Of a DNA stretch of 64,000 nt, positions 23,804 through 36,834 are shown one piece after another; within the stretch, counting starts at the first letter, position 1, and the number at the start of each line of letters is the position of its first letter. The DNA comes from Hyperoplus lanceolatus (Eukaryota; Chordata; Actinopteri; Uranoscopiformes; Ammodytidae): positions 7,373,001-7,437,000 of the forward strand of contig CM049402.1 in NCBI GenBank assembly GCA_026929865.2, read 5' to 3'. The notes beneath the pieces were generated by a model. That model had not been told where the DNA came from and ran no database searches. It saw only the letters and a list, made by a program, of their open reading frames with translations. A program made the position numbers and the translations under genes.

Positions 23804-25426
23804 CATTTGTGTATCCAGAAGCTCATACATAATAATCCAAAGTATCACCTATAAACATATACAAACACACACACACACATACACACACCTTTATTCAACG
23901 ATGAATAAACCAGGTGAAAATTAAAGTTTTGGCTTATTAGTTAGGCAAACAAACTGTGTGTGTGAGACGATGATGTCTGAAACCTGGGAAATAGACAATT
24001 TGCTGATTAAATGAATAATGTATTACTATTAAAAGAATAAGCTGAATAACCAATAATATAAATAACACAAGACCTATTGATATATAAATAATATGTATAG
24101 CCCTAACATGGTCACTCTAGTGGTACCGGGAACTGTTTAAAACCATTTGGTCTGGAGCTAAGCGGATAAAAAACATCTCAGCCTCCTGTATGGGTTATTA
24201 AAGACCTGTCCGATCATGTAAATGTCCCCAACCGTTTCCCAACCAACAAACGGAGCCACCTATAATAGCTATACGGCTAAAGAAACATGTCCAATCCTAT
24301 TTGTCTACTGCGGGCTGCATTTCACATGCCTGCATTATATCATAGGCTTGTTTTTTTTCTTCTTCTGCCGCCCTCTGCACAGCAAAGAGGTATATAGGTC
24401 TATAATAAAATAATAATACAAAACACAGCAATCATACCATGGCTTTGACAAGGGTTAGGTTGCAGTGACCCAGTCATATGAGACCTCCAGGAAGGAAGTG
24501 ACAAAGGTTTAATAGTGGAGAGGGCGAGTAATGGTGGAGAGAGAGTATAAAGGAATGAAAGTAGCAGCGGGAGCAGTGGTAACAACAACAGCTGCCTGTT
24601 ATGTTCCCTTCCCCCCATGGCCTGTGTGTGTTGGTAAGATGAGATGGGTGTTGCTCACTGCCTGCGTGCCTAATTACGAGGAAAGCAAACTGGTTTCTAC
24701 AGCTAATGGGAAAGGTGAGGCAAAATACCATTAATACTCAGTGATCCTTTTAAATAATTACCTGTGTCCACCGTGTCACACGCTACCACCACTGTTTTCC
24801 CGTGAGACTCATGGTGCAGCCATTACGGGCGTTAGAATAAACCCGCCCAACGTAAAGAAGGCATCCGTCTTGCATGTTTATAATGTGTGATGGATAATCT
24901 CTGCGAACAAATACTACAGTTTGAGGTGATTCTACAAAACAATTACGTAAGGTTTTTTTGTGTAGGCCCAACCGCAAACACGTTGAGTGGCACTAAGTGT
25001 GCATGTTCATAAATTGCAGGCAAATAATGATAACCACGGGCAAATTAGAAAAAAGCCCGGGCAAATATTTATCTTTGTTCAACTGACGTTATACAAGGTT
25101 TTCGGGGGCACATTTAGTACATATTAGCCTAATGGTTGTCCCTTGTGCTTCGGTTTCAAATGTACAAATGATGCATGTAAGCAGCATTCAAGGTCGGGCG
25201 TATCATAGGAACAGCATTCTAAGACACCAGCACGCAACGTGATAAATGATAAACATTCCGAGGATACTCTGTGCCATACTTCTTAATAATGCACTCCACA
25301 TTGCTGCAGTTCTAATGAAACCTCTCAGAAGATGGGAGTATGAATATTGCATGCCATTGACGGATCAAAGAATCAAGGGGTCAGGCTGCGATCTAAGTGT
25401 GTGTCAGTGTATGTCCGCGCTGCTAC

Positions 25427-25430
<4 letters not shown>

Positions 25431-25483
<53 letters not shown>

Positions 25484-25501
25484 CGCGTGTGCATGTGTGT
25501 A

Positions 25502-25536
<35 letters not shown>

Positions 25537-25537
25537 A

Positions 25538-25569
<32 letters not shown>

Positions 25570-25570
25570 T
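25431..25570. repeat. (GT)n microsatellite with GCGC and ATGT variants
   Basis: Several GT blocks separated by GCGTGCGC, ATGTATG and CGCGC. Confidence 0.96.
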
Positions 25571-25659
25571 TCTCCAGCCTTGTTTGTCAGGAGAGAGGCT
25601 CTTGTTTGTTGGTCCCTGGCAGACTGTAATGCTTCAGTTATCCCATTGTTAGCCGCTTC

Positions 25660-25960
25660 TACAGTACCTGCAATTAAATTTCCAAAGTCAGAGGAGCTTA
25701 ACTAATTACTCCCGGCAAATGCAACTGTTTTCTTCCCCCCAATGCAAATAACACCGCCAGGCAATATGCTCTAGCGGTGCAGGAAGCCATAACATGGGCT
25801 TGGTGAATCTCCCACCGTCAATCAATACCAAATTGGATTTGCAACGTAGCGTTATGTCAGCTATTTCTGCGCATTCATTTGACAGATAAAAACTGTAATC
25901 AAGCTAATGCAATGCTCTCAATGGAATAGTTTAGCAGTACTAGATGAAATGAAGCTTCGT
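25660..25960. other. Candidate conserved non-coding element (enhancer-like), unproven
   Basis: Contains CTTAACTAATTACTCC, AATGCAAATAAC (octamer-like), CGTCAATCAATACC, CATTTGACAGATAAAAACTG and AATCAAGCTAATGCAATG. Homeobox-, TALE- and octamer-type sites are clustered without any repeat signature. Confidence 0.28.
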
Positions 25961-26504
25961 TTTCTCATGAACAAAAACTCATCAAGTCTTCAGCAACATT
26001 TCTCGTGTATGATACTGACGAGTGCTGGACAAGGCCAAGACCGGGCAGCTTGCCCCCCACATGAATGACAATTAGGCATATTTCAAATACAAATCACCCC
26101 AGAAAAAAAAAAAAACATCAGCTTGGAATAAGACAATTAATGGACATATTCTCAGGTTTGAAGCATTATTTGCATATTCTTCATGGAGTGTGCTGTCAGT
26201 GGGAGCAGCGGGTGGCGCAGGAGCTCAGAGGGGCTTCGGTGTTTGTTCAGTTTCGGCAGGCAACTATTACTATAATTATTATTGGACAACTGCAAGGCCA
26301 CCGTCGGCCCATAAACACCACCTGCGTTGCGCCATCTCTGGGAGGTTTCCATCAGTGGTGACTCATGCGACATCAAATAATGTGAAAGACAAAATAAAAG
26401 AGCAAGTGACAATCTTCCAGCAAACACAGTCTTTAGACCTCTATGTGTCATTACTGTTATTCTTAGCAAATGTTTGACAGAACTAGTCATGTATTCATTG
26501 TATC

Positions 26505-27012
26505 AAAGGTACGGTGTGTACTAAAAGAACAGACTTCATAGAAATGGAATTAACATTCATAAGTATGTTTTAAATATTACATTACGTAAGGTTTTGGATG
26601 CCTGGTGTGTGTGTGACCAGGGAATGGTGTGTCTCTCATTGTTTACCATGGCCTGACGAGTCGGCTCATGACAATTTGGGGGCTTGTCCGGGATTGCACA
26701 GCCATGTTTCTACAGTTGGTACAGAACAGACAAACTTAACGGCCTCGTTTGTTTCGTTTAGTGGAGTTCCGCCTGAAATGCAGATGAAGAAGAAGTACTA
26801 AAGAATAAATAACTAAATGCATATTCACCTCATCACTTGATATTGTGGAAAGACTTGAGACAGTGCTGGATGATGCCATCTTTAGTAACTAGCTTCTTGC
26901 CCTTGTGTAAGCCACCGAAGCTCCTGTAAATTATCTGAAAGTAAGGGGTTAGCAAGCAAGCGTTGCAATCTTGAACTTTCACCACTAGATGATGCCAAAA
27001 TACACCTTTATT
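26505..27012. mobile_element. MITE family X, copy 1
   Basis: Begins AAAGGTACGGTGTGTA and ends near GATGCCAAAATACACCTTTA. It shares a 35-bp identical block (26820-26854) and GCCATGTTTCTACAG with copy 2 at 29094-29507. Inverted AAAGGT ends; no coding capacity. Confidence 0.65.
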
Positions 27013-28329
27013 ACACACAGCATCCTTAAGATTGTATGTAAAAATTGCAGGTGATGGGCAATATAGGTGAGTGTGATCGCTGATGATAAAAAGTATATTA
27101 ACAAAAAAGAAAACTTGCCAGAAAAGCTTTGTAAGGAGCTAATAAAGGTCAGTAGCAACAAAGTGCCGTGTAGTTTCAAGCAATGTTCCAATCTCTAGTG
27201 TGAATGGCATAAAGGGTTGCCTCACTGCATACGTTGTGTGAATTACATATTATAAGTCGGGCTGCAGATGCAAAGGAGTGCATTATTTACTGATGCCAGC
27301 AGTGGAAACGCAGATGCTCTGTTGTACTGCTTACTGTCAAGAACATACAGTACACACCTGACAGCTGGAGGGGTTATTCTATGAGCACTTAAGTCACTTC
27401 AAGTCTTCATAAGTGCGGTTTCACTGATAACCCCAGGGCTGTCACAGGTTGCGGTTTGTGGTTTTTTAGATGCAATTTTGAGCTCTTATTAAATATAACT
27501 AAATTAAACTGATATCATGAACCACAACACGGTTTCATCTTTAACATTCCATTGAAACATTGTGACATTTCTATGAAAAGCTGCGGTTTATCACCTCCCT
27601 CGCGTCGCTGTTTCCCGTACACCGCATTCCTCTTAGTGTCATCAATTTTTCATATGGTTTCTCTCCTGGAGGTGAAGTGCACTGGATGTGTCCCTGGCGT
27701 GATCCCATTTGCTCAGGCAGAAACACCTCTATTGCCTGTCCACGTTTGCTCTGCACGTACACAGTATTATCCTTGCACAATCACCCCCCCTTTTAGATTT
27801 ATTCCCATTTATTTTTGACCGGTGGTGGAGGCGGCTGCAACCCTGGCAATAGAACCGTTCATTTATTTGACATGAAAGCTGATGATCACTAAAGACAGCT
27901 CGAGTGTTGACACCAAAGGCAGAGGAAATCCAGAGAAGATAGAGTTGGATTGATCGGGCTCACAGCAAATTAATGACCCTGTCACCGAGGGGAATAGATA
28001 TACTATACTTTATCCTCTGTTGCCAATCTAGTAAACTCAGATTTTGTGTAAATAAAGCATCCTATTGAGCCCAACCCCACTATAACACACTTCCTAAATC
28101 CATTAAAACTCTGGGCAGGTGCTTGTTGTTGTCCAAGCCCACAGACAGGTCAGCCCAGCTCAGTGGGAGTCCTGCTTTATAAAGGGGGTTTCAAAGAACA
28201 TATCCGATCCCTATAACAAATGGCTCTGAGCTCTGAGGATTCATCAACGTCACACCTTCTTTTTTTTGCCCCACCACCACTATAGGTCACGATAAGCCTT
28301 CCCCTGGAAACAAGGAATTCTCTTAGAAA

Positions 28330-28640
28330 TATGGCACACTTATTTTAAAAGCTCTTCACCTGACATTCGAAAAGGTTAAGCTCTGTTGAAAGGCCAAGCT
28401 AATTACATAATTTCATCTCAGTGATAAAAAGAGAAAAAAGGAGAGCTAATCCCTGTGGAGAAATATCTCCGAAAATATTAGATCGTCATTTAGAAGCACT
28501 TTAGGGGAAGCAGTGGCAGCACGTCAGATTAAAGGTTCTCTAATAGACAGAGGACATGCTGTTATATTTTACAGTTTAACTATCGTTCTCTCTATTATTA
28601 GAAAATCCAATTCAATCAAACATTCCTTTTGTACGGAGTA
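28330..28640. other. Candidate conserved non-coding element (enhancer-like), unproven
   Basis: AAGCTAATTACATAATTTCA, GTGATAAAAAGAG and CAATTCAATCAAACATTCC lie in a complex, low-repeat stretch. Confidence 0.25.
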
Positions 28641-29093
28641 ATCGTGCTGTGTCAATCAAGAACTGATCATGACTAGAATTTAAGGATCCATCATCTGCAC
28701 ACAGCAAATTATTATACTTGAAAGTACTGTGGTAAAGCATATATTGTTTCTCGTATTATTCATCTAACACTAGATCTTGAAAAAAAAATAATGTTTTAAC
28801 TGTATCAGTAGCTGTGTATCTGAATCTAATGGCAGTGGGGGCGGGACCTGATAAGCCTTTGGCTTCTCCTGCCACCCTTTGGACGATACCACAAAGTAAT
28901 ATGTATGAATATGCAAAGAGAAGATTGTGTATTGTGTGTAATTGTCTGGAAGAATAATAAATAAAAAAAATAAAAAATATATGAATGTGCAATAGTCTTT
29001 CGCATGGATCATGGTGGGTGAGGTGAGGATACTTACTTTCAGTATAAAAGCACACTATCATATGTAGCCATCAAGTGTATATTCAAGACATTT

Positions 29094-29507
29094 AAAGGTA
29101 CAGTGTGTAAAAGGAATTGGCATTTTTCAGAACAGACCATATATAAATGGAATATAATATGCATAAGTATGTTTTGATGAATTTATAATTGCATGAGAAT
29201 AAAGGTTTTATTTATTACCTTAGAATGTGTTTTATATCTACAAAGGAGTGCTCCGCCATGTTTCACCGCCATGTTTCTAAAGTAGCACAGAGTAGACAAA
29301 CTAAATGGCATTTTTATATATATGATGGGTGTCCTGGGGAAATGCACCTGTTGACAAAAAACAAGTAAATACATATTCACCTCATCACTTGATATTGTGG
29401 AAAGACTGTAGACAGTGGTGGATGTAACATCTTTTGTAAATTCCCCCAAAGGGAGGGGCAGACACGCAGCGTTGCATTCTACATTGATGCCAACAAATAT
29501 ACCTTTC
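29094..29507. mobile_element. MITE family X, copy 2
   Basis: Begins AAAGGTACAGTGTGTA and ends GATGCCAACAAATATACCTTT. Same order of blocks and orientation as copy 1, including the identical 35-bp block at about 29371-29405. Confidence 0.7.
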
Positions 29508-31157
29508 AACTGAGCTTTCTTTACAAAACAAAGTCAGGGTTAAACTGGAATAGTTTGTGTAATTGTAAAATAATTATTTGTGCAAATTAAAATATCTGTC
29601 ATAAAGTCTTCTAATTATACTACATTCCCATTTTCATCAATTAAATATATTATTAACCATATTTGTTCTTCCAGCATAGTCTTCCATAAACATAGATTTT
29701 CTTCTACTTAATATAACTCTGTTGTTCCAAAGTGGTTCATAATGGGGGCAAACACTGTGTGTATATACCAAACACTCCAGTTTACTCAGGCTTGCTTATG
29801 GCAGGCAGATAGGTTAACAGGCAGTTCTGATATTACGGCAGCCAAGACAGTGGCATCAACCAACGTTTGCGTAATTAACTAGATCGTTAACGCTGATGCA
29901 ATCTGTCATTGAAGGTAATTTCAGACAACAACATCAGTGGATGGCAACTCAAACTCCGGAAGGTCTGTATCCATGAGTCCCTGGCTTTAAGCTAGTGTGT
30001 ATAATTCCCACAGCCCCACAAGCAATTGTAAGATCTTATAATAATCACATCACTGATCAAAACGCCCCCACCATGCAGTGAAGTGACAGGTTCAAGAGGC
30101 GTGTTCAGCTGGCTGCTCAGATATTATACAGCTACCTCTCGACAACACTGAAAGACTGTAGAGAAAAATCTAATCACATATAACAATATGCCCCTTGTGG
30201 GTCCACCATGCAAACCAACAAAGCCCACTAATCATGTCCTTCAGAGCCTCCAGGCCACACTGGAAACCTCCCCTGTGACGGTCACACATGCAAAACCATA
30301 ACAGCATAGTGTCCTGTTGCTTTCCCTCTCAGTCACCAACGAGAGCCTTAGCTTTATTGCGCCTGCTCAATTAAAGATGAAGATGGTGATTTCCAAATAT
30401 GGGGTCATGTGTTTGTGCCTCTCCATTAAGTGACACTTGGCCAGCTAATAGAGTAGATATGGTGATGTACCAGGATCTTCGTGTATATGGACATCACCTT
30501 GATATTTTCACCAAGACATTATGCCCCAGCCTTTGCATAAAAAGAAAGCATTATAGTGATTAGGATCAGTGGCGGGGGGGCGACAATGCTCTGTGCTGTC
30601 TCTGTGAGATTGAGATTTGACACAGCGGCTTGTGATATATATGAAGACTGTATCCTATCAGACAGGACGGAACAGGGCGAGCGAGACCGGTGAACTAATG
30701 CAGAGTGACACTCGCTCTCTCGGCGACTGCCCTAATGGCCCCTTCAGATAGACTGGTAAACTGGGTGGCGTGAAGGGCACTGGGTTACAGGTCTGTTCAA
30801 CCTCGTCTCTTTCTTGTCCAATGCATTCCATTACTGTCGTGTTCACATAAAAAGCCATAGAAAAGGTTGAGCTTTTAACGCTTCATTTCCTGCGTTATGG
30901 TGTGTTTCTATGCGCCAATGTATGGTGGAACTGTCTTTATTTACTTATTCTGAGTTCAAGAAAGCCACTGCAATGATGGGAGGTAGGAAAGGTTAAGATG
31001 ACATGGTCCACTTTAGGGTTGTCTGAGGAGAGTCCTTGGGAAATAAAAAGTTACTAGTGAGAAGGGTATACAGTATGAATGTTTGGACGCCCTGAACTGT
31101 TATATGTACCTGTTTTGATGATGGGGATGTATTTCATATTTGTTTGAGGGAGACACA

Positions 31158-31261
<104 letters not shown>

Positions 31262-31959
31262 GGGGGAAACAAGACAAAACAAAACACTGGACTACATAAC
31301 TGTAATAAAAGTGCAAGTCGGTGGTTAGGCAAGTGACAGTCCTCATTTATCACCCTGTTGACTGCTGGTTTGGAGCACAGGAGCACAGAGGTTATGTTGC
31401 TGTGTGGTTGCCCGCATGAGTTTTTCTGAGAGTTTCAAGGGAAAAGTGCTGGTGGCAGATATGCTACGGACAAAAAAAAAACACTGACTTCTGCAGGAGC
31501 ACTCAGTGATTGGAAATGAAGAATTGGATGCTTTCAACAGAGGCCCTCACCTGCAGCCCTGCGAAATATGAGAAAATATATTTTAGTCCGTCCTTTGTAC
31601 AATTCATCACATTTAAAAGTTGCTGAATCGAAAAAACAACAAATGCTTACAGACTTTTACTGTATGCACTATAGGCATTGTACTTATTCTGTGGTTTGTT
31701 TTTGTTTGTCGAGCTTTATTACTTTTTGTTGTGTCTAGTTTGTCTTTTGGTGAAAAGAAAAGCATTACACCCAAACACAGTGCAGGATAACCTAAAGGAT
31801 CTCAGAGTTCAATACACCTTCATATTCCCACAGGGGAAGTAGGCCTTTAATAGTTTTGTGTGGCATTTTTGGTTTGGATTTAGCTATTTCACCTATGCTC
31901 TTCAACACATGCAAATGTCCCATCAAAACAAAGTTCCCCTGCGACGCTATTTTGCAATG

Positions 31960-32200
31960 CCACTGTGTTGCTGCTTCCTGGACTTATAGCGCTGCCTAAG
32001 ACGAGTGTGATTTGTTTAAAGAACAACGCCCCTCCCCTCCCCCCTCCCCCCTCCTCCCCTCTCTCTCTCTGTCAGAAATGATTGAGTGTGTGGTGCCTGA
32101 GTCTCCTACTAGCTGCAGTGTGGTCTGGCTGTGCGAGACTAGACGTTATATAATCTGCCCATGCGGCGGCCCTTGAGCACCATCGAGGCTGCCTTTTGCA
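31960..32200 (+). promoter_or_regulatory. Promoter-like block: pyrimidine tract and TATA-like motif
   Basis: CCCCTCCCCCCTCC (about 32030-32060) and a CT run precede TTATATAATCTGCCC at about 32147-32161. No open frame with recognisable product follows. It could be an unannotated promoter or chance. Confidence 0.2.
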
Positions 32201-33303
32201 ACTTCAGAGTGGGCAGCACAGCACCTGCATGCAGAGAATGTCCAGGAACTCAAAGCGCTGACGTTTTTTTCGACTCCGGCTCTAGCCCGTGTGATGTTGT
32301 CAAGAGACTCTGGGAAATGGCTGCAGGCTAAACAAATCCTCGCAAAAGACGTTTGTGTGTACGTGTTTTAGCAACTTTTCTCTCCAATAAGTTTTCCCAC
32401 TAACATGAGTAGATGGCTTTTGTGTGTATACCCACTGCTACCATCACTACACTGCAGCACTAAGACGGAGACAGACTATGCTGAGATAAGACACTGCATC
32501 ATAAAAATTAAAGGAAAAAAAAGTTATATGACAAGCAATATGATGAAATGGCAAATTGTTCCAAAGTAAATCCACACTTGATTGGCACATTTCTACAACA
32601 TCAAATAGAACTAATTATTTAGGGGGGGGGGGTGAGCCCAATACAACACAAATGACTGCCTTTCATCCCATGCAAGGAACAAAACAAGTCACAGCTGTGA
32701 AAAATTAAATATCAGTGGCTGAATTCCATTTAGCTGCTTCGGTTTCAAGGTCATGGTATTGTAAACTCTATTGTCTTACTATCACATGACTGCGGCTTGT
32801 ACGACATTTGAATAAAACTGAGCAACCTGCAACGTAGCAGTAATGCCTATTGTGCAGGGCCTATTCCTCATGACAAAACAAAAAAGAAATATGGCTATGT
32901 TTGGAGAGAAGGTGGCAGAGGAATGTAAAAAAAATGGTGGTTATCATGTTGACTCTTCTGGGAAACCTCTAAATTCTGAATGCATACAATTAAAACAAAT
33001 GTAGCCTGTAACCAAAGTGAATAATAATTTAATTTAATTTAATTTCACAGGAATGGCTTTTAGATCATAGAAAAAAAAACCTGGATCCCAACACCGTATT
33101 AATTGAAAACTGGTGTGCTTTGGGGGCATCTGAATTACTAGGTCTCCTCACCTTATAGGTCGAAAAATAAATCACTGAGGCCGTACACTCTCTGATCTAC
33201 ACTCAACAAAAATATAAACGCAACACTTTTGTTTTTGCTCCCATTTTTCATGAGATGGAATAAAATTAATTCCAGATACACAATATTACCATTTCTTTCA
33301 AAC

Positions 33304-34504
33304 CAGTGTTAATGTTGGCAGCAAATTCTGATTTAGTCTTAGTCTTTTGAATATCACACCATTTAGTCTTAGTCCTATTCTAGTCATCTAACATATTTTA
33401 GTCTTAGTCTAGTCTAGTCTACTAAATATAAGCAAATTTTAGTTTGACTAAATCTACAGCGGACTTTGTCGACTAAGTGTTTTTCTTCATTGAATGGTAT
33501 TAAGGTTTGAATATGCAATACAGACACAGATTTAATGGTTGTAATACAAACCATGTATTCTATTTCATTAGTAATAATCTTACATAAAATCAGTGTACCT
33601 GACTGGATAGGGGGGAGGGGGGGGGCTTTAAGAGCCTGTGCCCGGGGGTCCATTATCTCATGATCTGTCTATGAACCAACTGGATTCCACAATCTTTTTT
33701 CTTTTTGCGGGGAGCATGCACAAGCATTATTTATAAAAAAAATAAAATAAAGAAAATATTTTAAAAAAAAGTGGGGGGCCCCACACTAGGTCTTGAAACG
33801 GGCCCCGAGATTGTTAAGGCCGCCCCTGGGCAGCAGCAGCAGCACGCAGTTGAGGTGCTGATAGATTTGAGCAACTGCGCCTTCCTTTAAGCAACACTGC
33901 TGCCGCTGTGTGTGTTCGGACTTCTTTTGCATCAAAGCCTTTTAGATAATATAATTAGAGGTTTTAATTGAACGCTGTCCATGCGTCGGAGTTGATTGTA
34001 ACTTAAAAACAGAAACTAACGGACGGAGGCGGCAGTTTCACATGGCTCTGTGTATTCAAACTCGAGACAGAGCCTACTACAAACAGATCGCGGAACTTAG
34101 CCGTTCCCCTAGACATCGTTAACGGGCAGGATATCCCTGACTATCATTTTTGTCCATCATACCGCAGAGTTTTTCAGCACAGTGGCTCACTCCACCCGCT
34201 CACACCTGCGCGGTCTCCCGTCGATTTTCACCGACACAGGGTTGCATTGGCTGCTTTGCACTGATTGGATTCCTTCCCAACTTGTCCCACAAAAAGAGTA
34301 GTTCTGATTGGATCTCTTCTCCATTCGTCCCGCCCTAACACTTTCGTCTAGTTCCTATTCGTAGACTATAGTGTCAGTTAAATTAGTCTCAGTCTTTGTC
34401 ATCACATCTGCCTTTTTATTTAGTTTTTATTTAGTTTACGTCCATGAAAAAGGTTTGTAGACGAATATTTTTCGTCATAGTCTTAGTCTACGAAATTAAC
34501 ACTG
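33304..34504. mobile_element. hAT-like non-autonomous element inside the left Tc1 inverted repeat
   Basis: Ends CAGTGTTAATGTTGGCAGC and CTACGAAATTAACACTG (inverted CAGTGTTAAT). The flanks TTTCAAAC (33296-33303) and TCTCAAAC (34505-34512) are an 8-bp duplication with one mismatch. The body has many TTAGTCTTAGTC-type motifs at both sides. A fragment of a different hAT-type end (GTTAAGGCCGCCCCTGG, about 33816-33832) lies inside. Confidence 0.82.
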
Positions 34505-34718
34505 TCTCAAACATTGTTCACAAATCTGTCTAAATGTGTGATAGTGAGCACTTCTGCTTTGCTGAGATAATCCATCCCACCTCACAGGTGTGCCGCATCA
34601 AGATGCTGATCTGACATCTTGATTAGTGCACAGGTGTGCCTTAGACTGTCCACAATAAAAGGCCACTCTGAAATGTGCATTTATTTGCTTTATTGGGGGT
34701 CTGGGGACTCAGAACCAG

Positions 34719-35141
34719 TCAGTATCTGGTGTGACCACCATTTGCCTCATGCAGTGCAACACATCTTCTTCGCATAGAGTTTATCAGATTGTCAATTGTG
34801 GCCTGTGGAATGTTGGTCCACTCCTCTTCAATGGCTGTGCGAAGTTGCTGGATATTAGTGGGAAGTGGTGCACGCTGTCGTATACGCCGGTCAAGCACAT
34901 CCCAAACATGCTCAATGGGTGACATGTCCGGTGAGTATGCTGGCCATGCAAGAACTGGGACATTTTCAGCTTCCAAGAATTGTGTACAGATCCTAGCAAC
35001 ATGGGGCCATTATCTTGCTGAAACATGAGGTGATGTTCATGGATGTATGGCACAACAATGGGCCTCAGGATCTCATCACAGTATCTCTGTGCATTCAAAA
35101 TGCCATCAATAAAATGCACCTGTGTTCTTCGTCCATAACAG
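34719..35141 (-). pseudogene. Tc1 transposase, C-terminal part
   Basis: Resumes after the LINE with CYGRRTQVHFIDGILNAQRY, DEILRPIVVPYIHEHHLMFQ and QDN (second catalytic Asp). A few bases are then missing relative to the family, which shifts the frame. The other frame continues LEAENVP-like EAENVPVLAWPAYSPDMSPI, EHVWD (catalytic Glu) and ends NGGHTRY, the usual C-terminus. Even without the LINE the gene would not give one continuous protein. Confidence 0.9.
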
Positions 35142-36833
35142 ATTTTTTCATTTTTCATTTAACTTTTATTTATCCTCGAGAGACCAATTGAGGGGTGACC
35201 CTCATTTACAATGATGTCGAGTAAATAAATTCCAAGGAAAAACAACAATACATACACAATATTCAATGCAAATACATCAAATACACAACAACAGGTGAAG
35301 AGAGAAAAAAAAACAATTGAAACATTTACATAGTGGTGAAGAGTGGCAGCAATTAAAATGAAATGGGTGAAAGTACAATATAGCCTAATTAAAACAGTTA
35401 CAGGTAGAGTTTGGCAGATTTAAGATAGTTTGTTTAAATTGATTAAAGGATATGAAGGTATTTAGTTTAATTTGTTGCTGTAAGTTGTTCCAGGAGTCGG
35501 GGGCACTGAAGCTAAAAGCTGTCTTTCCCAGCTCAGACCGGGCTTGTGGGACATAAAGCATGAGCATGTCAGTGGAGAGGGTCTGATAAAGCCCATCTGA
35601 AATTTGTAACATTTCTGTTAAATAACGAGGAAGCTTCCCGGTCAAGGCTTTGTAAATAAAAATATGCCAATGTGCATCACGTCTCTCTTTAAGGGAGTAC
35701 CCCCCAACCTTTTCATATAAAAGACAATGGTGTGTCATAAGCATCTCCTGTGATGAACCTTGAAGCAGAGTGAAAAACAGAGTCTAGGAGTTTAAGACAT
35801 GAATGAGATGCATGCCGGTAAACCACATCACCGTAATCAAGGACAGACATAAAAACTGCTTCAATAATCCTTTTCCTACTAAATAAAGGGAAGGTGGTTT
35901 TGTTCCTATACAAATAGCCAATTTTTTGTCGTAGTCGACAAACAAGATTTTTTATATGGAAATTAAAAGTGAGTTTATCATCTAACCAGATGCCGAGATA
36001 TTTGTACTCTGTGACTCTTTCAATTAAAAAAACATTCTTTGTAAAAATATTAAAATCATTAAAAGTTGTAGTTCTTGCTCTGGAGAAACACATATATTTG
36101 GTTTTGTCTGTATTAAGAACAAGCCTGAGGTCCACTAGACAGTCCTGCAGGGTGTTAAAAGAGTTTTGTAGGTTCTGAATAGATTGGTGCACCGAATCGG
36201 AAATGCATCAGCGTATAGATGGGCATGACAGTTTTTTAGCGATGAAACAATGTTATTTATATAAATTGTGAAAAGAACTGGACCTAAAATTGAGCCCTGT
36301 GGGACACCATTTGTAACAGTTAAAAACTCAGACTGGTATCTTCCGAGTTTAACTGACTGCTGTCTATCAGAGAGATAATCCCTAAACCAGCTACATGCAG
36401 ACTGATCAAAGCCAATGTCATGCAGCCTCTGTAAAAGCAAATGGTGGTCAACAGTATCAAAGGCCTTTGAAAGATCAATAAAAAGTGCTGCACAGTGCTT
36501 TTTCTTTTCTAATGCTGTAACAATGTTGTCTACAACCAAAGTCACAGCAGAGACAGTACTGTGGCCTGCCCTAAAGCCAGATTGGAATGGGCTCAAAATG
36601 GAAGCACTAGTTAGAAATGTTTTTAACTGATTATTAATAAGTGATTCTAGATTTTTTGCCAGGCATGGGAGTTTGGAAATTGGCCTGTATTTATTAAGAT
36701 TATTTTTGTCACCACCTTTATGTAAAGGAATTACATGAGCTATTTTCCAAATTTTAGGAACTATTCCAGAGGAGATGGAAAGATTAAAAATATGGGTAAT
36801 TTGTTTTGATATTATATTTGTCGAAAGCTTGAT
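35142..36833 (-). mobile_element. 5'-truncated LINE (L2/CR1/Rex-like) inserted in the Tc1 transposase gene
   Basis: The minus strand encodes reverse transcriptase motifs in order: PISKLPCLAKNLE, FIDLSKAFDTVDHHLLLQRL, NGVPQGSILGPVLFTIYINN and HLYADA (family YADD, second Asp lost at a frame change near 36200). Further down come LNTDKTKYMCFSRAR, EYKYLGIWLDDKLTF, RSELGKTAFSFSAPDSWNNL and a stop at about 35385. The 3' end reads GGATAAATAAAAGTT followed by a GAAAAATGAAAAA tail, abutting Tc1 sequence. The endonuclease domain is missing. At least two frameshifts make it inactive. Confidence 0.92.
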
Positions 36834-36834
36834 T

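Larger units (their letters stand above)
21697..26504. other. Non-coding stretch with microsatellites
   Basis: Besides the ATAG/G array, the GT array and the enhancer candidate listed separately, nothing coding was recognised. Confidence 0.55.

Noticed and set aside
26598-26801. 67-codon frame starting MPGVCVTREW
   Set aside because: It lies inside MITE family X and is not preserved in the second copy.
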